Assembly (NCBI RefSeq): GCF_008000815.1
Contig: NZ_CP042806.1
Span: 3,534,001-3,598,000, forward strand
Source: Terriglobus albidus
GTDB lineage: Bacteria > Acidobacteriota > Terriglobia > Terriglobales > Acidobacteriaceae
Length of the DNA: 64,000 bases
Reading direction: 5' to 3'
Below, piece by piece: positions 1-9,687 of this stretch (the first letter of the stretch is position 1; each line of letters starts with the position of its first letter). The notes beneath the pieces were generated by a model. The model was not told the DNA's origin, did no database searches, and saw only the letters and a program-made list of their open reading frames with translations. The translations under genes were made by a program, and so were the position numbers.

Positions 1-399
1 CGCGACCATCTGAAAGCGGTCCAGCGTGTCCGCTACCATCGCCTGCCGCTCGCTACGCGGAATATCTTTGTAGGACAGGGGAAGGTCGATATTCTCGGCG
101 ACGGTCATGTCATCCAGCAGGTGATAGCTCTGGAAGACCATGCCTATCTTCTGCCGGGCGAGATCGGCGCGCTGCTTGCGGTTCAAACGATGCACGGCAA
201 CGCCATCAAAGTCGAACTCGCCCTTCCACTGGTCATCGAGCATAGCGAGCACGTTCAGCAACGAAGATTTGCCCGCGCCCGAAGGGCCCATGATGGTGAC
301 AAACTCCCAGGGTTGAATCGTCAGCGAGACTCGCCGCAGCACCCAGGTCTCGGTACCGCCCGCGCGGTAGCTCCGCTCTACATTTTTCAGTTCAATCAT
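1..399 (-). CDS. ABC transporter ATP-binding protein, MacB/LolD type (partial, C-terminus beyond window)
   Basis: ATPase that should energise the neighbouring FtsX-type permeases at the inner membrane. The visible 133 residues begin MIELKNVERSYRAGG and contain Walker A (GPSGAGKSS, about residues 38-46) and the Q-loop (GMVFQSYHL, about 85-93). The signature motif and Walker B lie beyond the left edge. The ATG follows the stop of the upstream permease by 7 nt, so it is the last visible gene of the operon. The family match (LolD/MacB/FtsE-like, substrate unknown) is clear. It is a second, non-identical ATPase of the operon besides the one at 5934-6644. Confidence 0.93.
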   Translation of the reverse strand, partial: MIELKNVERSYRAGGTETWVLRRVSLTIQPWEFVTIMGPSGAGKSSLLNVLAMLDDQWKGEFDFDGVAVHRLNRKQRADLARQKIGMVFQSYHLLDDMTVAENIDLPLSYKDIPRSERQAMVADTLDRFQMVA

Positions 400-406
400 C
401 GTTTCT

Positions 407-2923
407 TTACTCCGCCCTCAGAATCGTTGTGGGCTCCGTCAAGGCAGCGCGTCGTGCCGGTAGATAACTCGCAGCCAGTGCAGCCATTACCATGCCCGCT
501 CCCGTAACAGCCATGGCCACAGATGTGCTTGACAGCAGTGCCGTGGGGCTCGTGCTATTGGAATACACGAAGTCTTCCATAAGACTGCCGATTAGCTGCG
601 GCAGCGCGAAGCTGGCAGCGATGCCCAAAACCAGTCCAGTTGCCGTCAGGGCCAAGCCGCGTCCGAGAAACAATCTCAGTACCTGACCTCTACTCGCTCC
701 AACAGCCAACCGGACACCGATCTCCCGCAGCCGTAGAGAGACCTGATAGCTCAACAAGCCGAACAGGCCGATTGCCGTCAGCAGCAAAGCAAAACCCGCG
801 AACGCTGCGGCCATCCATGAGAAAAAGCGAGGCGCCTTCATCGTGCTGTCGATCATCGCCTGCATTGTTTTGACCCGCGCCACAGGAATGGTCGGATCGG
901 CCGCCGACACGGCCTGAGCAAGGATCTTTGCAGAATCCTGGTGCGTAGCCATTCGTACTGTGAATGTCGTCGGGAACCATCCATTCACAACTTTTGTCAG
1001 CCCATCGCCTGCTTGTGAAAACGGTACATAGACGACGGGTCGTGGTAGGTCTGCAAGCGAGTTTGTGTGCACGTCCCCCACAATGCCGACGACGGTCCGC
1101 AGGTCGGGCTTCTTTCCACCCATGTTCACTTGTTCGCCAATCGCAGACCTGTTCGGCCACCAGTGCTTTGCAGCCGTGGCGCTGATCAGCACTACCTTTA
1201 CCGCGTTTGCTCCATCCGATTCACTTAGATCGCGACCCATTGCGAGAGGAATGCCCATCGTCGGGATGTATCCAGGCGTGATCAGACGCAATTCGCCGAC
1301 CTTACGCAACTCAGGTCTGTCTGCCGGTCCAACGCCTGCATTGAGACCGCGGTCCAGTGGTAAGCCATTGATTGCCGCTACGCTGGTAACACCTGGATAC
1401 TCGCCCAATCGCCGCATTACCTCTTCAATAAATTGCGTTGTGGGCTCGGTCTTGGCATAGCCGTCGCCCTTCAGTGTGACCTGGGCAATGACGAGCTGTT
1501 GCGGCTTAAATCCTGTATCGGTCGAGCGTAGCTTCAGAAAACTCCCCATCATCAGCGAGGAAACTGCCAGGAGCACGGTGGCGACGGCCACCTGTGCCAC
1601 AACCAGCACCTTTTCCAGAGTGGCTTTTTCCTTCGTTGTTCCTACAACATGTCCGTTCCGTAGGGCATCCATCTTGTCCCCTTGCAGAACACGCATTGCT
1701 GGCAACAGGCTGAAAGCGACAGTCAGGGTTCCGAGGAGCAGGCCTACCAGAAGTGTCAGCAAAGGCAGGTCTGTCTCGATTGTTGGAATTGCGATAGGAG
1801 AGGCCGCTGTAAGTGCCGGCACCATAAGACGCGAGAGCAGCATTCCCAAAGCGATGCCGGCTGTGGCGATTAACACGCTCTCAGAGAGCAGCAGACGCAG
1901 CAGGCCAGTACGCGTCGCGCCGAGGGAGCTGCGTACGGCAAGCTCCCGTCCTCGCCTCAGACCTCGCGCCGTCATCAAACCTGCCAGATTCAGGCAGGCC
2001 GCTAACAGCACTGCCAGTACTGCACCGGTGAGCGCCAGAACGCTGGACTGAAGATGACTGACCTCCACATCCTTCAGTGGCCACAGCTTGAAGTCATGCA
2101 GTAGTTTGCTGCGCGTCGTCCATGCCCGATACTGCGGGTTCTCCTGATAGAACGGTTCTTTCAGTGCATTGAGCTCCTGCTGCGCGGCCGAGAGTGTCAC
2201 TCCCTGCTTGAGTCGCGCCACCATGGTGTAGTTGTCGCCTCCATACCCAGGGTCTTTCGGACTCAACTGCATCGGGAGCCACAGATCGACATTTATGCCT
2301 ACCCCGGGCGCACTATAGCCCTGGTCTTTGGGGGATGGTTGCATCACGCCGGTCACGGTATAGCTTTCGCCATTCACATGTACGACGCGCCCTACTACAT
2401 CAGTGGATCCAGCAAAGGCGCTGCGCCATAATCGTTCGCTCAGAAGTACGACCTTTGGACCGCCCGGACGATCCTCCGCTTCGGAGAAGTTCCTGCCGAG
2501 CTGAGGTTGAACTCCGAGGGCAGGGAAGTAGCCGCGGGTGACCTTCTGGCTGCCTACCTGCACGGCTCGCCCACTGCCTGCCTCGTCGATCCAGAGATTC
2601 GCACCTCCTGCACTATCCTCGGTTAACCCCATGCTTGAGAAACTCTTTGCATGAGCAGAAAGAAAGTCGGCGGCTGATCCGGTCTGCTCGTTGTTCGGGC
2701 GTTCCTGAGGAAAGGTGAATGCAACTCCCACCAGCCGGTCGGATTCGGGGTATGGCAGAGGAGCTAGCAGCGTGCTATTGGCAATCCCCGCCATGGTCAG
2801 TGTGGCCCCCATCGCGAGACCCAGCGTCCCTATCGCGGTCGCGGTAAACCCGGGAGCCCGGCGAAGCTGGCGTAGCGCAAAGCGGAGATCCTGCCCCAGC
2901 GTAATCAGTGGTAAACCCAACAT
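407..2923 (-). CDS. ADOP-type FtsX/MacB-like ABC permease (second of two)
   Basis: 838-residue inner-membrane permease of the acidobacterial duplicated permease kind. The N-terminus has the typical DLRFALRQLRRAPGF amphipathic segment, then a first transmembrane helix, a large periplasmic MacB_PCD-like region, a three-helix FtsX block near residues 290-420, a second periplasmic region, and a final FtsX block near 700-835 ending in LPARRAALTEPTTILRAE. The first helix region (LAMGATLTMAGIANSTLL) departs from the GANTAIF-like form of its neighbour. It lies 26 nt after the first permease and 7 nt before an ATPase gene. Substrate unknown; export of a lipophilic compound or toxin is inferred from MacB homology. 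Confidence 0.9.
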   Translation of the reverse strand: MLGLPLITLGQDLRFALRQLRRAPGFTATAIGTLGLAMGATLTMAGIANSTLLAPLPYPESDRLVGVAFTFPQERPNNEQTGSAADFLSAHAKSFSSMGLTEDSAGGANLWIDEAGSGRAVQVGSQKVTRGYFPALGVQPQLGRNFSEAEDRPGGPKVVLLSERLWRSAFAGSTDVVGRVVHVNGESYTVTGVMQPSPKDQGYSAPGVGINVDLWLPMQLSPKDPGYGGDNYTMVARLKQGVTLSAAQQELNALKEPFYQENPQYRAWTTRSKLLHDFKLWPLKDVEVSHLQSSVLALTGAVLAVLLAACLNLAGLMTARGLRRGRELAVRSSLGATRTGLLRLLLSESVLIATAGIALGMLLSRLMVPALTAASPIAIPTIETDLPLLTLLVGLLLGTLTVAFSLLPAMRVLQGDKMDALRNGHVVGTTKEKATLEKVLVVAQVAVATVLLAVSSLMMGSFLKLRSTDTGFKPQQLVIAQVTLKGDGYAKTEPTTQFIEEVMRRLGEYPGVTSVAAINGLPLDRGLNAGVGPADRPELRKVGELRLITPGYIPTMGIPLAMGRDLSESDGANAVKVVLISATAAKHWWPNRSAIGEQVNMGGKKPDLRTVVGIVGDVHTNSLADLPRPVVYVPFSQAGDGLTKVVNGWFPTTFTVRMATHQDSAKILAQAVSAADPTIPVARVKTMQAMIDSTMKAPRFFSWMAAAFAGFALLLTAIGLFGLLSYQVSLRLREIGVRLAVGASRGQVLRLFLGRGLALTATGLVLGIAASFALPQLIGSLMEDFVYSNSTSPTALLSSTSVAMAVTGAGMVMAALAASYLPARRAALTEPTTILRAE

Positions 2924-2949
2924 TGGACCGTCCTCTCTTCAGCCTTCTG

Positions 2950-5502
2950 TTATTCAGTTCTGAGCGCTTTTACCGGATCGGTTGATGCGGCTCGTTGGGC
3001 GGGGATCAACCCTGCCAGCAGCGCTGCGACCGTCAGCACCAGGACAGAACCGGTCATGACCATCGCATCATGACCGCCGACGTTATAGAGCTGCGATTGC
3101 ACAAGGCGAACGCAGAGCCACGCGGCAGGAATACCGATGGCCAAACCGATGATGGCTTGAAGCATCGCCTCTCGCATCACCATGGCAATCACCTTCCCGC
3201 GTCCTGCGCCCAAAGCCATGCGGACCCCGATCTCTGGTGTGCGCCTCGCGACGGAGTAGGCGGTCACGCCATACAGTCCAACCGCAGCGAGCATCAGCGC
3301 CAGCAGGCTGAACATCAGCGTGAGCCGGGCGATCATCCGTTCCTGGTCAAACTGACCGCGAACCTGTTCTTCGAAGGTGTTGTAGTTCACCACTGTGAGA
3401 TTCGGGTTGATATTGGCCAGAGTCCGGCGAACCTGCGATTCCAGGTTGCCAACGTGACCCTTGGTCGTGAGCATGATGGCTCCGGCATACAGAGAGCGTG
3501 TATCGTCCTGTGGTTTTGTATGCGCTACCTGCAATAGTGGCCGGAAGTACATGGCGCGAGTAGGCTGCCGCAGGTCGTTGTACTTGATATCGGAGACCAC
3601 GCCGACGATCTCCCAGTCACCCACGCTCTCCATGCCTGAGATACCAAAGTGTGCCCCAAGGGGATTTTCCCCATTGGAGAAGAATTTCTTCACGAAAGCT
3701 TCATTCACGACGACTACCGGAAGGGAAGTCGCTGTATCCTGCGCTGTAATTCCGCGGCCACGCAACACACGATGACCGACGATGTCGAAGTACTCCGATC
3801 CTACGCGCAACCATGAGGCGCCGTTCTTCGCCTGAGCGCCGGGCTCGGGGCGGCCCTGGATATAGACACCCTCTCCCCAATTGTTGCCTTCGAGCGGTGT
3901 ATAGAGGGAGAGAGCAGCTTTGTCGACGCCGGGTAACGCATGCAGATCATTGGTGATCTTGTCGTAGAGGCCCTGAAGCTGCTCCTGCCTATATCCAGAA
4001 CTCTCAGGACTGAAATGCGCCACGACGCGATTCTCGGTGACGATACCGAAGTCCTGGTTTTCCAGTTTGCTCAGGCTCTTCGCCATCAACCCGGCGCCGA
4101 CCAGCAGAATCAGGGAGAGCGCGGCCTGCAGGATCACCAGCGACCGCTGCAGCAAGCCCGACCGGTCGGACGTGGTGCGGTTCGATCCGCGCAACGCATC
4201 GGCGGGCTGCGAATGTGACGTTACCCATGCGGGGGCCACACCGAAGATCAGACCGGTAAGCAGGGAGAGCGCGAAGGCGAACCCGAGAACGGCCAAAGAC
4301 GGCGTTACTTCGATTGGGAGGCTCTGCGCATGAGGAAACGCCATCGCCAGCAGGACCTTGGTCCCGGCATAGGCGACGAGAAGCCCGGCAAAGCCGCCGA
4401 GACAGGAGAGCACAACGCTCTCTGTAAGCATCTGTCGGATAAGCCTTGTGCGCTGTGCTCCCAGTGCCATACGGATGGAGGTTTCAGCCCTGCGCGCCAT
4501 GCCGCGTACCAGCATCAGGTTGGCGATATTGGCACAGGCAATCAGCAGTACCAGTGCTGATACTGTGATCAGCATCTTCAGGCCGACGCCATACTCCTGC
4601 TGCATGTTTTCGATGCCGGCGCCACCCGGTGTGAGGACCACATGCGCACCCGCCAGATCCGGCTGCGTGTCCTGGCGCTGATAGAGCGGCAAGGTTGCGA
4701 GATAGTTACGAAGCGAGGCGCTCATCTTTGCCTCGAGCTGCTTCAGATCTGTGCCCGGCTTGATCTTCCCCAGCAGATAGAGCCAGTTTGCATCTCTACG
4801 GTGCAGCAGGCTCGTTGGATTTCCAGGGCCGAAGTTCGGCTCCATGACCATCGGAATATAGAAGTCTGGCGGCGTGTCCGTCATCCGTTCGCCGTAAAAG
4901 GATGGAGGCGTAATGCCGAGAATCGTGACCGGATAGGTGTTCAGTACGAAGGTGCTTCCTACTACGGATGGGTCGCTGGCATAGTCGCGCTGCCATGCCT
5001 GGTAGCTCATCACAACACCCATCGGCGCCCCCTGTACATCGTCCGAGGGAATGATGAGTCGCCCTGCATAGGGCTGCAAGCCCAGTACCTGAAAGTAGTT
5101 GCCTGTTACTACTTCGCCGCGCGCAGCATGTGGAAGATCGCCGGGCTTGCTGCTTCTTGCGGTTACGCCCGCGTAGCCAACACCCGCCTGCATCGCTGCC
5201 AGGTTTTCAAACTCAGGTGTGTTCTCACGCAGGTGTTGGTAAAGCTCAAAGGCGAAGATCGAATAGTCGCGGTGGTCGGGAACGCCGCCGTTGACGCAGC
5301 AATCACCGGTATCGCCGACACGCACCAGCAGCTTGGGATCGGAGACGGGAAGATTTTTGAGCAGCACGGCGTGCACCAGCGTGAAGATCGCCGCATTGGC
5401 GCCGATACCCAGCGCCAGGGTCACAATGGCCGTAATAGTAAATCCGGGCGACTTTCTGAGCTGCCGCAGCGCGAACTTGATGTCCTGCACCAGTCGATTC
5501 AT
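2950..5502 (-). CDS. ADOP-type FtsX/MacB-like ABC permease (first of two)
   Basis: 850-residue permease with the same architecture as its downstream neighbour: amphipathic N-terminus (IKFALRQLRKSPGF), helix with GIGANAAIFTLVHAVLL, periplasmic domain, central FtsX three-helix block (LKMLITVSALVLLIACANIANLMLVRG), second periplasmic domain and C-terminal FtsX block ending in PAQRAASTDPVKALRTE. An unusual CC pair occurs early in the periplasmic part (TGDCCVNGG, about residues 70-78). ADOP proteins were named because ATPase genes are normally not adjacent. Here ATPases flank the permease pair, so a dedicated transporter is likely. The start is the ATG before NRLVQDIKF, with a GGAGAGG-like ribosome site upstream. 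Confidence 0.92.
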   Translation of the reverse strand: MNRLVQDIKFALRQLRKSPGFTITAIVTLALGIGANAAIFTLVHAVLLKNLPVSDPKLLVRVGDTGDCCVNGGVPDHRDYSIFAFELYQHLRENTPEFENLAAMQAGVGYAGVTARSSKPGDLPHAARGEVVTGNYFQVLGLQPYAGRLIIPSDDVQGAPMGVVMSYQAWQRDYASDPSVVGSTFVLNTYPVTILGITPPSFYGERMTDTPPDFYIPMVMEPNFGPGNPTSLLHRRDANWLYLLGKIKPGTDLKQLEAKMSASLRNYLATLPLYQRQDTQPDLAGAHVVLTPGGAGIENMQQEYGVGLKMLITVSALVLLIACANIANLMLVRGMARRAETSIRMALGAQRTRLIRQMLTESVVLSCLGGFAGLLVAYAGTKVLLAMAFPHAQSLPIEVTPSLAVLGFAFALSLLTGLIFGVAPAWVTSHSQPADALRGSNRTTSDRSGLLQRSLVILQAALSLILLVGAGLMAKSLSKLENQDFGIVTENRVVAHFSPESSGYRQEQLQGLYDKITNDLHALPGVDKAALSLYTPLEGNNWGEGVYIQGRPEPGAQAKNGASWLRVGSEYFDIVGHRVLRGRGITAQDTATSLPVVVVNEAFVKKFFSNGENPLGAHFGISGMESVGDWEIVGVVSDIKYNDLRQPTRAMYFRPLLQVAHTKPQDDTRSLYAGAIMLTTKGHVGNLESQVRRTLANINPNLTVVNYNTFEEQVRGQFDQERMIARLTLMFSLLALMLAAVGLYGVTAYSVARRTPEIGVRMALGAGRGKVIAMVMREAMLQAIIGLAIGIPAAWLCVRLVQSQLYNVGGHDAMVMTGSVLVLTVAALLAGLIPAQRAASTDPVKALRTE

Positions 5503-5563
5503 TGTGCACCTCTCCTTCGCCGGCTGCGAATCCGGTCAACGTACGTCAGGTAACCGTTCAGTC

Positions 5564-5929
5564 TTAAGCAACGCTCTTCGTCATGGGACACTGGTTCTCC
5601 GCCGGCACTCCGGGGAGTTCCTTGAGCAACGGAAGCGTGGACACTGACGGCAAGCTCAGCCGAAGAGACAAGCTTCCGAGCCTGGCATCGAAGGAAAGGC
5701 GCGATAGCGTCGCTTTGGGCGATTGCGTGTGGTTCCGGTCGTGGGCTTCCGCCTGAAGTACAGTGTCATCGCCGTACGTGACGACCAGGCTGACCCGGTC
5801 TGCCTCGGTATTGCTGATGGTCGTTGCATGGATAGAAAGGCTGGACAGCAGCGCGATTAACACAAGCGCCGCTGCTGTCCAGGGTGTGAGATACAGAGAG
5901 TCGCCTGCATCTTTCAACAGATTGCGCAT
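5564..5929 (-). CDS. Small single-pass membrane protein of the ABC operon, unknown function
   Basis: 121 residues, not recognised. A short basic N-terminus is followed by one hydrophobic segment (TAAALVLIALLSSLSI, about residues 18-33), then about 85 residues predicted to be extracytoplasmic, rich in Ser, Thr and Leu and ending NQCPMTKSVA with a single Cys. It starts 4 nt after the stop of the ATPase gene and ends 61 nt before the first permease, so it is almost certainly co-transcribed and translationally coupled. An accessory or regulatory subunit of the transporter is an inference from position only. Confidence 0.65.
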   Translation of the reverse strand: MRNLLKDAGDSLYLTPWTAAALVLIALLSSLSIHATTISNTEADRVSLVVTYGDDTVLQAEAHDRNHTQSPKATLSRLSFDARLGSLSLRLSLPSVSTLPLLKELPGVPAENQCPMTKSVA

Positions 5930-5933
5930 GGCA

Positions 5934-6644
<711 letters not shown>

Positions 6645-6665
6645 TTAATCTCTCCTTGTCGCTGC

Positions 6666-7925
6666 CTATTCCAGGCGAATTCTGTCTGTGTTCTCCCATC
6701 GGCTCATATCCGACAGGATCACGGTGTCTCCGGACTGCAATCCTTCAATAACCTGGATTGCATTCACCGATGCTTTGCCAACCTTTACCGGAACCCGTAC
6801 CGCGGTCTTTCCATCAGAGCCCAGGCGGAAAAGGCTGATCGTGCTGTTCTCGTTGCCGAATGCGGGACGGCCCACAAACAGTACGTTGGATAGCCGGTCG
6901 AGATCAATTTCGCCATCGACGCTGAGGTCCGGACGCGCTCCCTGCGGAAGAGCGCCAGCTAGTTCTACGTCAACGGTCACGGTTCCGTTCACTACGGCGG
7001 GGTCAATACGCATCACTTTGCCGGGGATGACGCCGTTGTGGGTGTCAATCTCAGAGGGCTGGCCGATCTGGATATCGCGCGCCTGCGTCTCGGCGATCTT
7101 CAGACTTGCCTTGAGCTGGTCCGGCTGGACGACTTTCGCCAGGGTTGTGCCCGGCGCCACATGTTCGCCCACCTGGTGAGGAAGATCAACGAGGACGCCG
7201 CTAATACCAGCCCGGACGCTCAGGGCCTCCTGCTGCCGCTGTTTCAGGGCAAGCAGAGCGCGCGCCTGGTCGACTTTGGTCTGCTGTACGGCAATCTGGG
7301 TCTCGATCGCCTTCTCGTTGACGGTGATCCGCTTCTTCTCAATCTCATCCCGGGTTGTCAGCTCGTCGGCCTTACCCTTGGAGGCGCTGTAGGTCAAGCC
7401 GCTGATGACGCCCAGGTCATAGAGCGATTTGTCCGTTTGGGCCTGCAGCTTCGCCTGTTTGTAGTCGGCGCTGACGGTTGCGGCTCCGGCCTGCTGGGTC
7501 ATGAGGTCGCTGTCAAGCTTTGCCTTCACGTTCATCAGGTCGGTCTGCGCGGCCTTCAACTGTAGCTCGGCATCCAGAAGCTCCTGCTGCACGGTCGGAT
7601 CGACCAGGTCCATCACGATGGTGTCCGGCTCGACCTTCGCGCCGGGAAGAACCCGAATACGGACTACGGTCGCTTCCGTTTCGGAGGGGATAAGGCGAAT
7701 GCGATCTTCGCGCGGAACCAGCGTGCCCGGCCCGCGAACCTGGCGCAGCAGCGGTCCCTGCTTTACGGTGTCGGTCCACACGGTCGCACGATCAACGGTC
7801 GGTGCGGCAGGCTTCAGGCGAGAGACAGCCCATCCCACTACCGACAGCACCAGCACCAGAACGCCACCTAAGATCCACTGCCGCCGCTGCTTCTTCAGCC
7901 TGATATCAGGTCTTTGGATGTCCAT
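6666..7925 (-). CDS. HlyD/MacA-family periplasmic adaptor (membrane fusion protein)
   Basis: 419 residues. An N-terminal membrane anchor (WILGGVLVLVLSVVGWAVS, about 17-35) is followed by a barrel-sandwich lipoyl-like half (GTLVPREDRIRLIPSE), a long alpha-helical hairpin rich in Gln, Lys and Ala (about 115-215), the second lipoyl half (VRAGISGVLVDLPHQVGE) and beta-barrel domains (VTVDVELAGALPQGARPDLSVDGEI). Such proteins link an inner-membrane ABC transporter to an outer-membrane channel. It is the first gene of the minus-strand efflux operon. No convincing Shine-Dalgarno sequence precedes the ATG at 7925. Confidence 0.92.
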   Translation of the reverse strand: MDIQRPDIRLKKQRRQWILGGVLVLVLSVVGWAVSRLKPAAPTVDRATVWTDTVKQGPLLRQVRGPGTLVPREDRIRLIPSETEATVVRIRVLPGAKVEPDTIVMDLVDPTVQQELLDAELQLKAAQTDLMNVKAKLDSDLMTQQAGAATVSADYKQAKLQAQTDKSLYDLGVISGLTYSASKGKADELTTRDEIEKKRITVNEKAIETQIAVQQTKVDQARALLALKQRQQEALSVRAGISGVLVDLPHQVGEHVAPGTTLAKVVQPDQLKASLKIAETQARDIQIGQPSEIDTHNGVIPGKVMRIDPAVVNGTVTVDVELAGALPQGARPDLSVDGEIDLDRLSNVLFVGRPAFGNENSTISLFRLGSDGKTAVRVPVKVGKASVNAIQVIEGLQSGDTVILSDMSRWENTDRIRLE

Positions 7926-7940
7926 ACGTAGAAATACTGG

Positions 7941-7956
7941 AGCACCTTTTGGGCCA
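7941..7956 (-). promoter_or_regulatory. Possible sigma-54-like -24/-12 promoter of the efflux operon
   Basis: Read on the minus strand the sequence is TGGCCCAAAAGGTGCT. It fits the GG-N10-GC core of sigma-54 promoters (TGGCAC-N5-TTGC), with two departures from consensus. The predicted transcription start would fall only a few bases before the HlyD ATG, which weakens the case or implies a nearly leaderless message. Confidence 0.25.
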
Positions 7957-8025
7957 AATTAAGCCTAGCAATATCAATTAGTTACATGCCGTACTTCAAT
8001 GGCCTGGTGTCCGCAATCGTGTTCA

Positions 8026-8045
8026 TCTGTCCGGAAATGGACAGA
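8026..8045. promoter_or_regulatory. 20-bp dyad TCTGTCC-N6-GGACAGA, candidate operator or enhancer
   Basis: Perfect 7-bp arms separated by GGAAAT, located between the divergently transcribed efflux operon and the beta-propeller gene. It lies about 80-100 bp upstream of the possible sigma-54 promoter, the usual distance for an enhancer-binding response regulator. No regulator gene is adjacent, so the binding protein is unknown. Confidence 0.4.
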
Positions 8046-8139
8046 CGATGGAATTGGATTTCCCGCCCGCTTGAAGGATGTGTCCTGGTGAAGGAGAATG
8101 GCTGACGTTCGACCATTCCATCTATTTCCGTGAGAACAG

Positions 8140-9132
8140 ATGTTTCTATCCCGATCTCTCAGCGTGATCTTTGTCGTTTTGTGTGCGCCTGGAATGCGGG
8201 CCCAGGTCCCTGCGCCGCCTTCGTCCTCTATATCGCTTCCGGGACAGGGCCTCGCCGGTCACGACTTTCTCTATGCAGGTGAAGCTCATGACCGAAAGGT
8301 CTTTGTCGTCCGTCACGGCAAAATCGACTGGAGCTACGATGACCCGCAAGGGAAGGGGGAGATCAGCGATGCCGTGCTGCTTTCGAACGGCAACCTTCTC
8401 ATCGCTCATCAGTACGGCGTTAAGCTGATCTCGCCTGAGAAGAAGATTCTCTGGAGCTATGATCCGCCCGCGGGCCATGAAGTTCACACTGCTGTTCCCA
8501 TCGGCGCCTCGCATGTGCTCTACATCCAGAACGGCGATCCCTCAGCTTTGCTGCGCGTGGTCAATATCGGTACCGGCGCGGTCGAAAAGGAGCTGACGCT
8601 CGCCGTCAAGCATCCGGTCCGTGTTCATACGCAGTTCCGGCATGCCCGGCTTACACCCGAGGGAACGCTGCTGGTCGCTCACATGGATCTCAATAAGGTC
8701 GTGGAGTACGACGCAGACGGCAACGAGCTCTGGTCGTTTCCAGCCACAAGTCCCTGGGGTGTTTCGCCGCTGGAGAACGGCAACGTCCTGATCACCGATC
8801 GGATCGGTGTCCGCGAAGTCAACCGGCGCGGAGATACGGTCTGGTCTTTTACTCCGGCCGAAGTGCCTGAGTATCACTTCACCAGCTTGCAGCAGGCGTG
8901 GCGATTGCCGAACGGCAATACCGTCATCAACAACTGGGTGAATGAATGGAGCAAGAACTACGCGGCGAATGGGCCGCATACCATTCAGGCGATCGAAGTT
9001 ACGCCGGAGAAGAAGGTAGTGTGGGCGCTGCGGGAGTGGGATCCTCCCACCAACCTAGGGCCATCGACAACACTCCAGTTTCTGGATCAGCCCTCCGCTC
9101 CGGAGGCGGTTCAATTCGGAGATATCCGGTAA
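8140..9132 (+). CDS. Secreted PQQ-like beta-propeller protein
   Basis: 330 residues. A signal peptide (FLSRSLSVIFVVLCAPGMRAQ, cleavage near residue 22) precedes repeated propeller blades with the pattern NGN-(L/V)LI followed by a (I/L)-W-S(Y/F) strand: SNGNLLIAHQYG, LWSYDPPAGHE, ENGNVLITDR, VWSFTPAE, PNGNTVINNW. This fits a periplasmic PQQ-like or arylsulfotransferase-like propeller. No catalytic residues can be assigned with confidence. It is transcribed divergently from the efflux operon and convergently with the SnoaL-like gene. The ribosome site (TGAGAA) is weak. Confidence 0.75.
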   Translation: MFLSRSLSVIFVVLCAPGMRAQVPAPPSSSISLPGQGLAGHDFLYAGEAHDRKVFVVRHGKIDWSYDDPQGKGEISDAVLLSNGNLLIAHQYGVKLISPEKKILWSYDPPAGHEVHTAVPIGASHVLYIQNGDPSALLRVVNIGTGAVEKELTLAVKHPVRVHTQFRHARLTPEGTLLVAHMDLNKVVEYDADGNELWSFPATSPWGVSPLENGNVLITDRIGVREVNRRGDTVWSFTPAEVPEYHFTSLQQAWRLPNGNTVINNWVNEWSKNYAANGPHTIQAIEVTPEKKVVWALREWDPPTNLGPSTTLQFLDQPSAPEAVQFGDIR

Positions 9133-9157
9133 ATCGGCGGCTTGCTCAGCCGCCGAT
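9133..9157. terminator. Hairpin between convergent genes (possible bidirectional terminator)
   Basis: Perfect 9-bp stem ATCGGCGGC/GCCGCCGAT with loop TTGCTCA. It starts one base after the stop of the beta-propeller gene, and its loop contains the stop codon of the convergent SnoaL-like gene, whose last codons form one arm. No strong T-run follows on either strand, so termination efficiency is uncertain. Confidence 0.45.
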
Positions 9158-9553
9158 CTGTCGCATCAATCCCATCAGATCCGGTTGCCCATGTTCCTCG
9201 ATGATCCTGCCCTCGGCAAACCGATAGAAGTTGATGGCCTGTACCGCAATCTCATTGCCGGTGGGTGGAATTCCGAAGAAAGCCCCCGTGTGTCGTCCCC
9301 GCATGGTGAACCGTGCCGCGAGCCGGTCTCCCTCTGCAACGATCTCTTCGATCGTCCACTGAATATCGGGGAAGCCGCTTCGCATCATGGACAGAATTGC
9401 CATGTAACCGTCGATGCCGCGCATTGGTTCAGGGCTGTTGGGGGCGTGGAATATCGCACCCTCCGCGATCAAGTCCTCCCCCAGTACCTTGTCCGCGGTG
9501 TTAATGAAGGTGAGAAACCGTTCAAACTGAGCCTTATTCGCTTGTACCGACAT
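9146..9553 (-). CDS. SnoaL-like / ester cyclase-family protein
   Basis: 135 residues of the NTF2-like fold: an opening helix (KAQFERFLTFINT), the segment GAIFHAPNSPEPMRGIDGYMAIL, then FPDIQWTIEEIVAEGDRLAARFTMRGRHTGAF, a hallmark of the SnoaL-like polyketide cyclase and ester cyclase families, and a terminal YRFAEGRIIEEHGQPD. The start chosen is the ATG at 9553, preceded by AGAGGAG at 6-nt spacing. A longer frame reaching 9580 has no ribosome site. The substrate is unknown; many members are small detoxifying or cyclising enzymes. It is downstream of a LysR gene that probably controls it. Confidence 0.8.
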   Translation of the reverse strand: MSVQANKAQFERFLTFINTADKVLGEDLIAEGAIFHAPNSPEPMRGIDGYMAILSMMRSGFPDIQWTIEEIVAEGDRLAARFTMRGRHTGAFFGIPPTGNEIAVQAINFYRFAEGRIIEEHGQPDLMGLMRQIGG

Positions 9554-9687
9554 CGTCTGCTCCTCTGGATGGGAAGCCATGAAGGGCTTCGTTAGAATCC
9601 ATCACTCAGACGTGCCAGCAATGCCCTTTGATCTGCGATATATCTATATATAAATTTCGGATAGCCTCTCAACAATGAGGTAGGGAA

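Noticed and set aside
4642-5553. Plus-strand open frame of 303 codons antisense to the first ADOP permease
   Set aside because: No domain, signal or ribosome site; the opposite frame is a clear FtsX-type permease.
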